Shown here one piece after another: positions 1 to 7,305 of a stretch of 64,000 nucleotides of DNA (position 1 is the stretch's first letter; every line of letters begins with the position of its first letter). Where the stretch lies: NCBI GenBank assembly GCA_001774395.1, contig MEZX01000001.1:49879-113878 (forward strand), read 5' to 3'. The notes beneath the pieces are model-generated. The model was not told where the DNA came from. It searched no databases and saw only the letters and a list, made by a program, of their open reading frames with translations. The position numbers were made by a program, and so were the translations under genes. This DNA is from Candidatus Berkelbacteria bacterium RIFCSPLOWO2_01_FULL_50_28 (GTDB taxonomy: Bacteria; Patescibacteria; UBA1384; 2-12-FULL-50-11).

Positions 1-443
1 AGAATTCCCGGCAAGGCGTGGCGGGCGATCAAGGGGAGCGTGATCCTCCAAGAGATCGTCGAGCGTGGCAGACCACAGACGAGGGCGGCCAACCTATACT
101 GGTTCGGGCATTCTACGTAACACTGCCGCCAGATGTCTGCCACCCAAAAGACATTCAACGTCGCCAAAGCAACGATAGAAGTGACCCTTGGGTCCACGAC
201 GATACCGAGCATATACTGTGCGGGGTAATGAAGCCAAAACAGCCAGACAACGATCGGGATACCGGCAAGACCAATGGCAAGGCAACGGACGGGGACGCCA
301 ACGCTTAATCTAAACCGCCCAGCAGCAACACCGAGAGGCGTCCCCAACAGCAGACCAATACCCCAGATGCAAGTGCACAGCAACATCGTCGTTCGCAAGC
401 CGCCGAGAAATTCGGACGAGTGCTCTGTGAGGATCTTTAGCAT
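1..443 (-). CDS. ABC transporter permease, polar amino acid type (partial)
   Basis: The minus strand reads from an ATG at 443 without a stop to the left edge of the window, so the 3' part is missing. The translation has hydrophobic stretches near residues 18-38 and 52-72 and ends in a segment (ALVCGLPRSTISWRITLPLI) resembling the EAA-type loop that contacts the ATPase in HisM/GlnP-type permeases. It lies 15 nt downstream of the binding-protein gene on the same strand, which is the usual order for an amino-acid uptake operon. Role: inner-membrane channel subunit for the solute delivered by the binding protein. The family call rests on the loop motif, hydrophobicity and gene order. The exact substrate cannot be read. 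Confidence 0.72.
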   Translation of the reverse strand, partial: MLKILTEHSSEFLGGLRTTMLLCTCIWGIGLLLGTPLGVAAGRFRLSVGVPVRCLAIGLAGIPIVVWLFWLHYPAQYMLGIVVDPRVTSIVALATLNVFWVADIWRQCYVECPNQYRLAALVCGLPRSTISWRITLPLIARHALPGI

Positions 444-458
444 AGTATGAATCCTCTG

Positions 459-1328
459 CTACTGTGATGCAAATGGAGTGGCAACTCGATAGAAAAGAAG
501 GCTATCGCCTTCATATTTCTTGATTATCTTGTCAAGTGCACCGCTATATTGAAGCTCCTGCAACGAGTTGTCAATCATAGATTTGAACTGAGGCTCGTTC
601 TTGGGCATGATAAACACGTCCGCAAAGATGCGGAGTGGCTTGTCGACCGCAAGATTCTTCACTGATCCCGGATTGCTTGAAAGGAATCGCATCCCCTGGT
701 AGGGTTCAGCAAAGAAGACATCCGCTTTCTTTCCGACGATGTCCAGAAAGAGCTGAGATTCGGAGGTATGGTCAGGATAGGAAACGATTTTGGCGTTCGG
801 AAACTGGGTTTGAGCGATCAGCATCGGTGTTGAACCATCAATGGCCGCGATTCGGATGTCAGGGTCGTTCAAAGAGGCCCAGTCGTTTGTCGGAGCGATT
901 CGAGATTCACCTGGTCGAACCCAGATGCCGATTCCGCTGTAGTAAGCGGGCACCGATAGGGTTGCGAGTTTGCCGCGGGCGGCGTTCGCCCAAACGCCCA
1001 CCCCGATCATGTCGTAGCGTCCGGTTTCAAGACCCTCCAGAAGGCTTGCCCAACTGACTTCCTCGTTGAACTCAACCTTGAGCTTGAGGTTCTTCGCCAT
1101 CTCCCGCAGAGAATCGGGAAAGATTCCCGAAACTGCCTTGGTCTTGGGGTCGACTATGCCCGCAGGGGGATAATTGACGAAGGCTGCACGTATGACCCCG
1201 GAGTCGATAACGCGTTGGTAGGCGGAGGTTCCTCCGACAGCCGGAGACTTGCTTGGTTGGCAACCCAAAACCGCCAATACCATCAATCCAACGGCGACCC
1301 CGATCCGAGTTCTGCTTGACTTTCTCAT
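459..1328 (-). CDS. Extracellular solute-binding lipoprotein (SBP_bac_3-like)
   Basis: This 289-residue protein begins with a basic n-region, a hydrophobic core (VGLMVLAVLG) and a lipobox cysteine (VLGC at about residue 23), so it should be a lipid-anchored exported protein. The mature part has family-3 binding-protein features: an early VIRAAFVNYPPAGIVD segment, a LLEGLETGRYDMIGVG segment and a FFAEPY segment close to the second lobe. It would capture an amino acid or similar small solute for the permease encoded 15 nt downstream. No ATPase subunit is visible; it may lie beyond the left edge. The gene sits inside the region I interpret as an integrated element, so it is likely cargo. Substrate unknown. 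Confidence 0.8.
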   Translation of the reverse strand: MRKSSRTRIGVAVGLMVLAVLGCQPSKSPAVGGTSAYQRVIDSGVIRAAFVNYPPAGIVDPKTKAVSGIFPDSLREMAKNLKLKVEFNEEVSWASLLEGLETGRYDMIGVGVWANAARGKLATLSVPAYYSGIGIWVRPGESRIAPTNDWASLNDPDIRIAAIDGSTPMLIAQTQFPNAKIVSYPDHTSESQLFLDIVGKKADVFFAEPYQGMRFLSSNPGSVKNLAVDKPLRIFADVFIMPKNEPQFKSMIDNSLQELQYSGALDKIIKKYEGDSLLFYRVATPFASQ

Positions 1329-1779
1329 GGACTGCAGTGTAGAGGAAGGAGCATGAGATGAGAGACACTCTCACGTTTGAGGAACGTTAGATCGGTTCAT
1401 TCTTGAAGTGTCGTGGACCCTGCATATCTCACTGCGTCAACTGGGTCGAACTACTGTCAGACTTTACCAGGGAATCACGATGAGCTTGTTCATGGGATCG
1501 CGCCTGGTCACTGCACGGAGCCCTCGCCGTCCAACGGTGAGGGCTCCCTGTGGGTCGAAGCCCGACGACGAAGCCTAGTGAGACTCGCTTAGTTACTCAT
1601 CACCACCTCCATGACCTGAAGTTTGGGATAGAAGTCGAGGAGCGATCACAACTCTCACGTTTTCCGAACGCTAGGACGACTTATCTTGCGGATGGACGTT
1701 GGAATGGAGGCACCAACAGGCCAAACCAAAAAGGACCCTCACCTGGACAGGTGAGGGTCTTGGATGGGACGCAGCCCAG
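1329..1779. other. Intergenic region with a diverged 23-bp repeat
   Basis: No convincing gene is seen here. The stretch contains two similar 23-mers at 1368-1390 and 1652-1674 (shared core CTCTCACGTTT-N3-GAACG-N-TAG, 19 of 23 identical), a possible hairpin around 1519-1548 (GAGCCCTC facing GAGGGCTC), and the terminator at its right end. The first repeat copy lies just upstream of the binding-protein gene. Confidence 0.5.
1725..1759 (-). terminator. Rho-independent terminator of the 121-residue ORF
   Basis: An 11-bp perfect stem (1734-1744 with 1749-1759, loop GGAC) is followed on the minus strand by a run of five T (1728-1732). It lies 21 nt past the stop of the minus-strand gene at 1780-2145. 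Confidence 0.75.
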
Positions 1780-2145
1780 CTATGATCGGTCAGAGGCGAG
1801 TAGGGGTCTGTACCCAATCTTTACCTCTTCCTTCTCGACGCTGAACGAGATACCCAGGCGTTCCGCATTGTCAATGCAGAACTGACCCAGCGCAGACTCG
1901 TTCTGTCGCCGATTCGCAGCTGGAGGCGGGAAGAGTTCGAGGAGCTCCCGCTTGGACCCCGGATACCGGCCATCCTCTCGGAATGTGCCGCCCAGTTCAT
2001 AGCGAACAAGGCAGCCCACAGCCTGATGGACGGTCGGAGCGACGCAACCGAAATCAGTTCCGGTGAACGCCGCGACCCAGTTGCTTGCGCTCTTGGATCT
2101 GCCGATTACAGGCAATGATTGAATCTGTTGTAGAAGTACGTTCAT
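1780..2145 (-). CDS. Hypothetical protein, 121 residues
   Basis: An open frame extends further upstream to 2238, but the ATG at 2145 is preceded at correct spacing by a strong Shine-Dalgarno (AGGAGG, seen as cctcct at 2150-2155 on the plus strand), so this start is preferred. The product begins MNVLLQQIQSLPVIGRSKSA and ends near LLASDRS. It has no signal peptide or membrane segment. A well-placed terminator follows, supporting a real, independently transcribed gene. I do not recognise the family. It is cargo of the left-end element. Confidence 0.6.
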   Translation of the reverse strand: MNVLLQQIQSLPVIGRSKSASNWVAAFTGTDFGCVAPTVHQAVGCLVRYELGGTFREDGRYPGSKRELLELFPPPAANRRQNESALGQFCIDNAERLGISFSVEKEEVKIGYRPLLASDRS

Positions 2146-2295
2146 GATTCCTCCTGTCCCCTGAGCCAAAACCGACCCAAAAGCACAGCGCGCATCGTAG
2201 CAAAGTGGAAGGTTGCTGTCAAGGGGTTTTGAGGCCATTTCCGGGCGGCTGTTAGGAAGCCAGTTAGAGGCTATAGCGCTGTCTGCAGTCCTTGA

Positions 2296-2526
2296 GAATC
2301 TGTCTGGAGTCTAGCCTGGCAGGCACGACGACACTTCAGCGGCTTCGCCGACGATGGTCGCGGAGTGGTGTTTCAATCCCATTTCCTTGATGAAGACCAC
2401 TTTTCGCTTTCCAAACCCTATGTGTCAGGAGAGCTTCCAGCAGAGTTTCGCCAGGCTGTCCAAGAGGCCTATGATTGGTGGATGAAACTGTTCGGTGGTG
2501 GGGGCTCTTGTTGCATTGAAGGCTGA
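2296..2526 (+). pseudogene. Open frame without start, possible C-terminal gene remnant
   Basis: Frame open from 2296 to a TGA at 2524 with protein-like composition (for example GVVFQSHFLDEDHFSLSKPY and AEFRQAVQEAYDWWMKLFGG) but no good start codon or ribosome site. Its end overlaps the GTG start of the DsbA-like gene by 32 nt. Family not recognised. It may simply be a chance ORF. Confidence 0.3.
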
Positions 2527-3280
2527 TCGCGTCACGGAGGTCTCAGCACGGCCGTTCTACTTGTTCTTGGTGCTTGCCTTGGGTGGTCTGTTTGTTTCCG
2601 TATCACTAGCCGCCAACTATCTTCTTGGATCGGACTATATTCCGTGCCTTGCTGCTGCCGATTGTGACGGAGTTGTAAGTAGTCGGTATCCACTAGGCGA
2701 TCCCAATGCGGACCTTAAGCTGGTAGTATTCTCAGACCTTATCTGCCCAGCCTGCAAGTCGGTTGTACCTCGACTTATTGCTGAGGTTCGGCGAAATCAA
2801 CCCTCGTATCTGGTCTACCGGCATTTCCCGCTAAAATCCCATTCTGATGCCCGCTTTGCGGCGGCCGTTGCGGAAGTCGCGGCCGAGGTCAGTTGCCATT
2901 GCCTGACACACGGCGACCGTCCTCTCCCACTCGGGATTCTCGCGACCATTCGTCAGGTTCATGGGCAGACACACGTTATATTTTGTAAGGGCCGGATACC
3001 GCTTGAGTGCGGTCTCAAACGACTGCACGACTTGACTGCGTTCGGACGCTCGAAATCGTGCCCGACCGGAGGCATCTGGGGAGAGGAAGTACTTGGCTTG
3101 CCAGCCTTCGAGTTCGCCCGATGGCCGCTCAAATGTCGCCTCGACTCCCCCCTCAGGCGGACGAAATCTGCGAAAGGCACCCGATTCAAGAAGTCGGTCG
3201 ATACGAGCGACTTGGCAGCAAAACTCCTCAAAGCCCGCCGAAGCGCTGCCGTCAACGTGCCGGATGTAACGGAAGTCTAG
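2495..3280 (+). pseudogene. DsbA-like thioredoxin-fold protein, truncated and fused to foreign sequence
   Basis: Residues about 18-45 form a membrane anchor (YLFLVLALGGLFVSVSLAAN). A thioredoxin-like segment follows with a CPAC redox motif near residue 84 (FSDLICPACKSVV) and the downstream YRHFPLKSH segment typical of DsbA/DsbG-like proteins of the Thioredoxin_4 family. Up to about nt 2890 the frame looks like a real protein; after that it is the antisense of the nuclease-domain gene on the other strand, so the natural C-terminal half, including the cis-proline region, is missing. The thiol-disulfide exchange function is therefore probably lost. Start at GTG 2495 is uncertain; a later start near the anchor is possible. 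Confidence 0.6.
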
Positions 3281-3292
3281 GGACTGGGGCAT
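2831..3292 (-). pseudogene. 5' fragment of a large defence-type NTPase: N-terminal Mrr/Cap4-like nuclease domain
   Basis: Translation from ATG 3292 gives MPQSLDFRYIRHVDGSA, then GFEEFCC, then GGVEATF, EGWQAKYFL, and a TALKRYPALTKYNVCLPMNL block. This order (acidic residue in GxE, then WQAK, then a 'tALxxhPxLxkYxvClPxDL' block) is what I know from the N-terminal PD-(D/E)xK-like domain of large STAND/NACHT-type antiphage NTPases. Only about 130 residues of the domain remain; after roughly nt 2900 the frame runs antisense into the DsbA-like gene and stops at 2831. No ATPase part is present in the window. Assignment is by motif memory, so it is moderately sure; non-functionality follows from the truncation. 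Confidence 0.5.
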
Positions 3293-3570
3293 TGGATTCG
3301 TGGACGATTTGAAGCTGTACCGCTCACCATTCGTCTACATATAATACCGAAGGGCGGGCAATGCTAGGGTCGGAAGCCAAAATTGGCAGGAAGAACGTCA
3401 CCATCGACTATGCTGAAGTGCGGCTAGGACATCCTTCGACCGTTGAAATGTGGGGATCGGTCGCCAAACAACGAGTAGTGTGTGCAACTCCATTTGCGAC
3501 CTTTTCTGAGAGCATTCACGCTGGGATCAGAGATGTCCAATCCCGATCCCAGCGGAAACGCTGCCACAAA

Positions 3571-3805
3571 ATGCCACAACCTAATCTCCGCGATCATGGC
3601 GCACATCGCGCGCTAAAGCTTTCGCGGGACCTCTCGTCTCGCTGCTGATGCCGGCGTCTCCAAGTCCACGATCAGCCACCTCGTGCGGGGGCTGAACAAT
3701 CCCCTGTATATCACGGCTTGCCAGGTCGTCAAGACCCTGGAGTTCCAACTTGGCCGTTCGCTCCATCTCGACGAGGTCATTTCGCTCGACGGATCGTATC
3801 CGACA
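3571..3805 (+). pseudogene. Frameshifted XRE-like helix-turn-helix remnant
   Basis: Reading from about 3571 gives LRDHGAHRALKLSRDLSS, after which the continuation lies in another frame: LAADAGVSKSTISHLVRGLN followed by NPLYITACQVVKTLEFQLGR and SLHLDEVISLDG. The second part is a textbook Cro/CI-type helix-turn-helix (AxxAGVSKSTISxLxRG) but has a TAA just upstream in its own frame, so a frameshift near 3635-3645 is needed to join the pieces. At about 3800 similarity passes to a further frame. It is best read as a decayed DNA-binding regulator in the element. Confidence 0.5.
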
Positions 3806-4098
3806 TCAGCAAGGCCATCGACGGGCTGGTCAGGACCGGGCTCATTATTGTTCGGGATTTGTCTGGTCAGCCGCTGACTAGCGCTCGTGATCGGCGGCAA
3901 TCGCATTCTCGTCTCAGCTTCAGCCTCAATCCCGATCTGGCGTCCACTCGGTTCCAAGAGCAGTTCGCTCATGCGCGTTTTCAGATTTCAAAAAGAAGGA
4001 ACAACAAAAGAAAGTTATACAAAAGAAAACAACAACAGCTGTTTGAGCGACTCGACGGGATCAGCCCTCATGAGCAAGGAAGGAAGCTCGGGGAATGA
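3797..4098 (+). pseudogene. Winged-helix-like DNA-binding fragment
   Basis: The frame ending at 4098 contains RIVSDISKAIDGLVRTGLII and HSRLSFSLNPDLA, which resembles the recognition helix and wing of replication-initiator or MarR-like winged-helix domains (lysine-rich tail follows). No start codon belongs naturally to this piece, because its upstream part is antisense or out of frame to the HTH remnant. I regard it as the 3' end of another broken gene. Confidence 0.35.
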
Positions 4099-4106
4099 CA
4101 ATCTGG

Positions 4107-4304
4107 TTAGGAGGTCGGATCAATCTCCACCTTCCGACCGTAGCTGATCGCGTACCAGACACAGTTGTAGAGCAGAGTCGGGTCGTTCTCAAAGTCATCC
4201 AGCCGGAGTCGAAGAGCCGGACCAGTACTACCTTGCACCAGGTCCACGAATTCTGGAAGAGTCCTTTCAAGTGCTTCAGCAGCTCCGATTGGCATCTTCT
4301 TCAT
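4107..4304 (-). CDS. Small hypothetical protein, 65 residues
   Basis: The product starts MKKMPIGAAEALERTLPEFV and is acidic with a C-terminal YGRKVEIDPTS. It has no signal or membrane segment. The region just upstream of ATG 4304 has only a weak ribosome site. The amino-acid composition is protein-like, and the gene lies between element remnants and the recombinase. Family not recognised. Confidence 0.45.
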   Translation of the reverse strand: MKKMPIGAAEALERTLPEFVDLVQGSTGPALRLRLDDFENDPTLLYNCVWYAISYGRKVEIDPTS

Positions 4305-4349
4305 TGCCTGAATCTAACAAAGATCACGCCTGGCGGCAAGGCAGCTTAG

Positions 4350-4523
4350 ATGTTGCGCCTGCCGGTTCCGAACGCTCAGGAGGTCGAGGAGTTCAGGGTC
4401 TTGTGCGAACGGCGGTTTTCTGTAACGCTCTCTAGCGCAGAGGCCTTGGATTGGGCGACCCGCCTACTCCACCTCTTCTACCTAACAAGCCATGAGATAT
4501 ATTCTTTACGCCAGGAAGAGTAG
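4350..4523 (+). CDS. 57-residue ORF translationally coupled to the recombinase
   Basis: ATG at 4350 opens a 57-residue frame (MLRLPVPNAQEVEEFRVLCE ... ALDWATRLLHLFYLTSHE) whose last 32 nt overlap the recombinase start at 4492 in another frame. The pattern of an acidic N-terminus, an 'LSSAEALxxATRLLxLFYL' helix and termination inside the recombinase start is one I associate with small ORFs that precede large serine recombinases in Patescibacteria-type elements. Overlap implies translational coupling. It may be a partner or regulator of the recombinase; no domain is known to me. The ORF is too short for many gene callers. Confidence 0.6.
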   Translation: MLRLPVPNAQEVEEFRVLCERRFSVTLSSAEALDWATRLLHLFYLTSHEIYSLRQEE

Positions 4524-6078
4524 CGAGTCTGAGGAACGCCAGGTCCAGAGCATCGACGATCAACTCCGCGTGGTTCGAGACTTCGCCAAGAGGTCCGGTC
4601 TTGACGTGGTCGCCGAATTGACCGAGGCGCATTCCGCCAAAGCGCCCGGGACACGACCGGTCTTTGCCGAACTCCTCGCCCGGATCGAGCGAGGCGAAGC
4701 CGAAGGGATCGTCTGCTGGAGTATCAACCGGCTGGCCCGCAATCCCGTCGATTCTGGTCAGTTGAGCTGGCTCTTGCAGCGAGGCGTTCTCAAGTCCATC
4801 CGAACCATCGACCGGGAGTATCTGCCCGAGGACAACGTCCTGCTGATGGCGGTCGAGTCGGGCGTAGCCAACCAGTACATCCTCGATCTGCGCAAGGCCG
4901 TCATCCGCGGCATGGAAGGCAAGGCCGCCCGGGGTTGGATTCCCAATCGACCTCCCCAAGGGTACGGCGTCAATCCGCTGACCAAGGAGATCGATCCCAT
5001 CGAACCGCAGTTCCAATTGCTTCGACAGGCCTGGGATTTGCTTCTAACCGGCGCCTACACGGTGCCCCAGATACGATCAAAGTTACAATCCTGGGGCTAC
5101 ACCTATGGGAAGCTCGGTGCACCAGCTAAGCCCCTCTTTGCCGAATCTCACCTCTATCGAATCTTCGACAACCGCTTCTACTGCGGCTCTTTCACCTTTC
5201 GCGGCCAGACCTACCAGGGCCGGCACCGGGTGATGGTCAGCCCAGAGGAGTTTGATCGAGCCCAGGGGATCTTACACAAAGACAACCGGATTCAGCCCCA
5301 GAGGCATGAATTCCCGTTCACCGGACTCATCCGTTGTGGGCGCTGCGGTTGCCTGGTCACCGCCGAGCGCAAGATCAAACACTACAAGACGACCGCCCGA
5401 ACGGCGGCCTACGAGTACTACCACTGCACACACCGCAAGGGTGACTGTAAAGAGGTCAGCGTCACCGGCCCATATATCGACTCGACCATCGCCTGCGAAC
5501 TTGAGAGCGTCCTGATCGATCCGGAATTCGGCCAATGGCTCCTCAAGGCCTTGGAACGGTTTTGGGACGAGCAGCCTCCGGTTGACCCCAAATTGATCAA
5601 ACAGCACCAAGAACACGTTCGTGCGACCGAACAGAAACTCGAACGATTGATCCAGCTTAGGCTGGCCGGGGAACTGGACGCCCAGGAGTTCAGCCGCATC
5701 AAGACCCAAACTCAGGGAGAACTGGCCGATGGCCGAAGACAGCTTGAGAGTTTGTCAAAACGAGCCTCAACCGGACGACAGGCTCTCATCAATGCCGTTC
5801 GGTTCGGCCTCGATGCCCCGCGGCATTTTGCCGAAAACGACACTCATCTGAAAAGGTATGTCGCGACGATGTTTGGCATTCGCTACGTTCTCACTCTGGG
5901 AAAGCTGGAAATCACACCGCATCCGCTGCTGACGCAATTGGCCGCGTTAGAACCTCCAAAATCGCCACGCAATATGGTTGGAGCCGGGGCTTTGCGCCCC
6001 GACGCTCCCATTGAGTGGAGCTGGCGGGAGTTGAACCCGCGTCCGAAAACAAACGAACCAAATCATCTACAAGCTTAG
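4492..6078 (+). CDS. Large serine recombinase / site-specific integrase
   Basis: This 528-residue protein has an N-terminal resolvase catalytic domain beginning MRYILYARKSSESEERQVQS (catalytic Ser about 10), then the INRLARNPVDSGQLS and IRTIDREYLPEDN blocks of the catalytic fold, a recombinase domain (about 150-250), a zinc ribbon (CGRC near 282-285 and CTHRKGDC near 312-319), and a coiled-coil at about 365-430. It catalyses integration and excision of the element. The stop codon lies inside the tmRNA gene, so the last 20 residues (from WSWRELNPRP) are the antisense of the tmRNA 3' end. This marks one att junction of the element, which extends to the left. Confidence 0.9.
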   Translation: MRYILYARKSSESEERQVQSIDDQLRVVRDFAKRSGLDVVAELTEAHSAKAPGTRPVFAELLARIERGEAEGIVCWSINRLARNPVDSGQLSWLLQRGVLKSIRTIDREYLPEDNVLLMAVESGVANQYILDLRKAVIRGMEGKAARGWIPNRPPQGYGVNPLTKEIDPIEPQFQLLRQAWDLLLTGAYTVPQIRSKLQSWGYTYGKLGAPAKPLFAESHLYRIFDNRFYCGSFTFRGQTYQGRHRVMVSPEEFDRAQGILHKDNRIQPQRHEFPFTGLIRCGRCGCLVTAERKIKHYKTTARTAAYEYYHCTHRKGDCKEVSVTGPYIDSTIACELESVLIDPEFGQWLLKALERFWDEQPPVDPKLIKQHQEHVRATEQKLERLIQLRLAGELDAQEFSRIKTQTQGELADGRRQLESLSKRASTGRQALINAVRFGLDAPRHFAENDTHLKRYVATMFGIRYVLTLGKLEITPHPLLTQLAALEPPKSPRNMVGAGALRPDAPIEWSWRELNPRPKTNEPNHLQA

Positions 6079-6399
6079 TTTGCTTTGTTGTCTTGAAATT
6101 GTGGCTCTAAACAAACGAAACACCGCAACTTCCAGCATCTATATCTTAATGTTCAAGCGATGCCTCTTGAACAGGCACCCGATAATATGACGCCTCAATC
6201 CTCCATCGGAGTCAAGGATTGAAACGGCCGAACGTTTTTTAGGCGACGGCGTAAGCTGGACTAAAACTGCCAAACGCGTTTGCTACAGCAGTTCGAGTTT
6301 TCGCTAATACGTTTGCACGTAATTTTTTTGTCCTCTAAGGCAGAGACTTCCGCTTGCAAATTTGGTTGTTAAAGTTCCCGTCGAATCCTTTACAGCCCC
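6016..6399 (-). ncRNA. ssrA: tmRNA (ssrA), one-piece
   Basis: On the minus strand the RNA begins GGGGCUGUAAAGGAUUCGAC and ends with the T-arm and acceptor GGUUCAACUCCCGCCAGCUC plus discriminator A. The 5' GGGGCUG pairs with 3' CAGCUCC (one G-U). CCA is not encoded. The tag reading frame, after UUACGU, starts ANVLAKTRT and ends FSPAYAVA before UAA, about 25 codons, which is long. Role: rescue of stalled ribosomes with SmpB and tagging of the product for proteolysis. The serine recombinase gene overlaps the 3' 63 nt on the other strand, so the 3' end doubles as an attachment site. Confidence 0.93.
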
Positions 6400-6407
6400 G
6401 TGCGACA

Positions 6408-6436
6408 ACCTTACCAAACTTGGAGCCAAAAGTCAA
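6408..6436 (-). promoter_or_regulatory. Promoter of tmRNA
   Basis: Reading the minus strand: TTGACT (6431-6436), 17-nt spacer, TAAGGT (6408-6413), then about 8 nt to the first G of the tmRNA at 6399. The spacing fits a housekeeping-sigma promoter that starts exactly at the RNA 5' end. Confidence 0.75.
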
Positions 6437-6483
6437 CAAGATAGGGATTGAAAAATGGGGCTGAAATATGTAGCGTCAAAGTG

Positions 6484-7149
6484 ATGCTAGAGCTCAAAAA
6501 CGCTACAAAAAGATTTACCGACGGCGAAGTCGTCAACGCCCTGGACGGTGTCAGCATTACCGTCGAGCGCGGTGAATTCGTAGGCATTATCGGCCCGAGC
6601 GGCTGCGGTAAATCTACTCTGCTTTACACATTGGGGCTGCTCGATTCCACCGACGAAGGCGAGTATCGGATCGGCGACCAGCTCGCAGACGAATTGACGC
6701 GTAAACAACGGGCGAAACTGCGCAATAAGAAGTTTGGCTTTGTATTTCAATCTTTCAACCTACTGGCTCGAACCTCATCGTACGACAACGTCATTTTGCC
6801 ACTACTGTACGGCCAAACCGCTGGTGCCGCGACCAAAACCCAGGCGTCGCTGGAACGAGTCGGCTTATGGAACAAACGTAAGAACTGGCCAAACCAGCTA
6901 TCGGGCGGCCAGCAGCAACGTGTCGCCATCGCTCGAGCGCTCGTAAACGAGCCGGAAATAATCTTGGCCGATGAACCCACCGGTAATTTAGATTCAAAAA
7001 CTGGCGTTGAAATCATGAATTTATTCAAAGAAATTCACGCCAAAGGCACAACCGTGGTGATGGTTACTCATAACCCTGATCTTTTGAAATACGCCACGAG
7101 AATTATCGAGATGCGAGACGGCAGAATAGTGCGGGACGAAAATGTGTAA
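6484..7149 (+). CDS. ABC transporter ATPase, MacB/LolD type
   Basis: From ATG 6484 (MLELKNATKRF) the product is 221 residues; an upstream in-frame TTG at 6448 would add 12 residues but overlaps no clear ribosome site. Motifs: Walker A GPSGCGKST, Q-loop FVFQSFNLL, signature LSGGQQQRVAIARAL, Walker B ILADEPTGNLD, H-loop VMVTHNPD. This is the MacB/LolD/FtsE-like class that powers mechanotransmission-type ABC systems. The partner permease follows 156 nt downstream, separated by an inverted-repeat element. No MacA-like periplasmic adaptor is visible nearby; the gene upstream is the divergent tmRNA. Confidence 0.9.
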   Translation: MLELKNATKRFTDGEVVNALDGVSITVERGEFVGIIGPSGCGKSTLLYTLGLLDSTDEGEYRIGDQLADELTRKQRAKLRNKKFGFVFQSFNLLARTSSYDNVILPLLYGQTAGAATKTQASLERVGLWNKRKNWPNQLSGGQQQRVAIARALVNEPEIILADEPTGNLDSKTGVEIMNLFKEIHAKGTTVVMVTHNPDLLKYATRIIEMRDGRIVRDENV

Positions 7150-7275
7150 CCTTTTTGAGTACGAGTCCTCGCGTCCCAGCCGCCGCTCAGCTCTCGCGCT
7201 CCTCCTCGCTCGTCCTTCGGCGAGCTCAGGACACCGTGCCCGCTCGTCGTCCGCGACGCCTCAAAAAAGTTACAC
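7144..7275. repeat. 132-bp intercistronic element with 16-bp terminal inverted repeats
   Basis: GTGTAACCTTTTTGAG at 7144-7159 is the inverse of CTCAAAAAAGTTACAC at 7260-7275 (15 of 16 pair). The interior is very GC-rich, with further short inverted pieces. The left repeat contains the TAA stop of the ATPase gene. It could be a miniature inverted-repeat element or a long mRNA hairpin that sets the ATPase:permease ratio. Confidence 0.6.
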
Positions 7276-7305
7276 TTTCTCGTCCCTTGGGAAGGAAAAA
7301 TTCTA

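Noticed and set aside
18..308. ORF of 96 residues on the plus strand
   Set aside because: It is antisense to the partial ABC permease, whose minus-strand frame is hydrophobic and carries a family motif.
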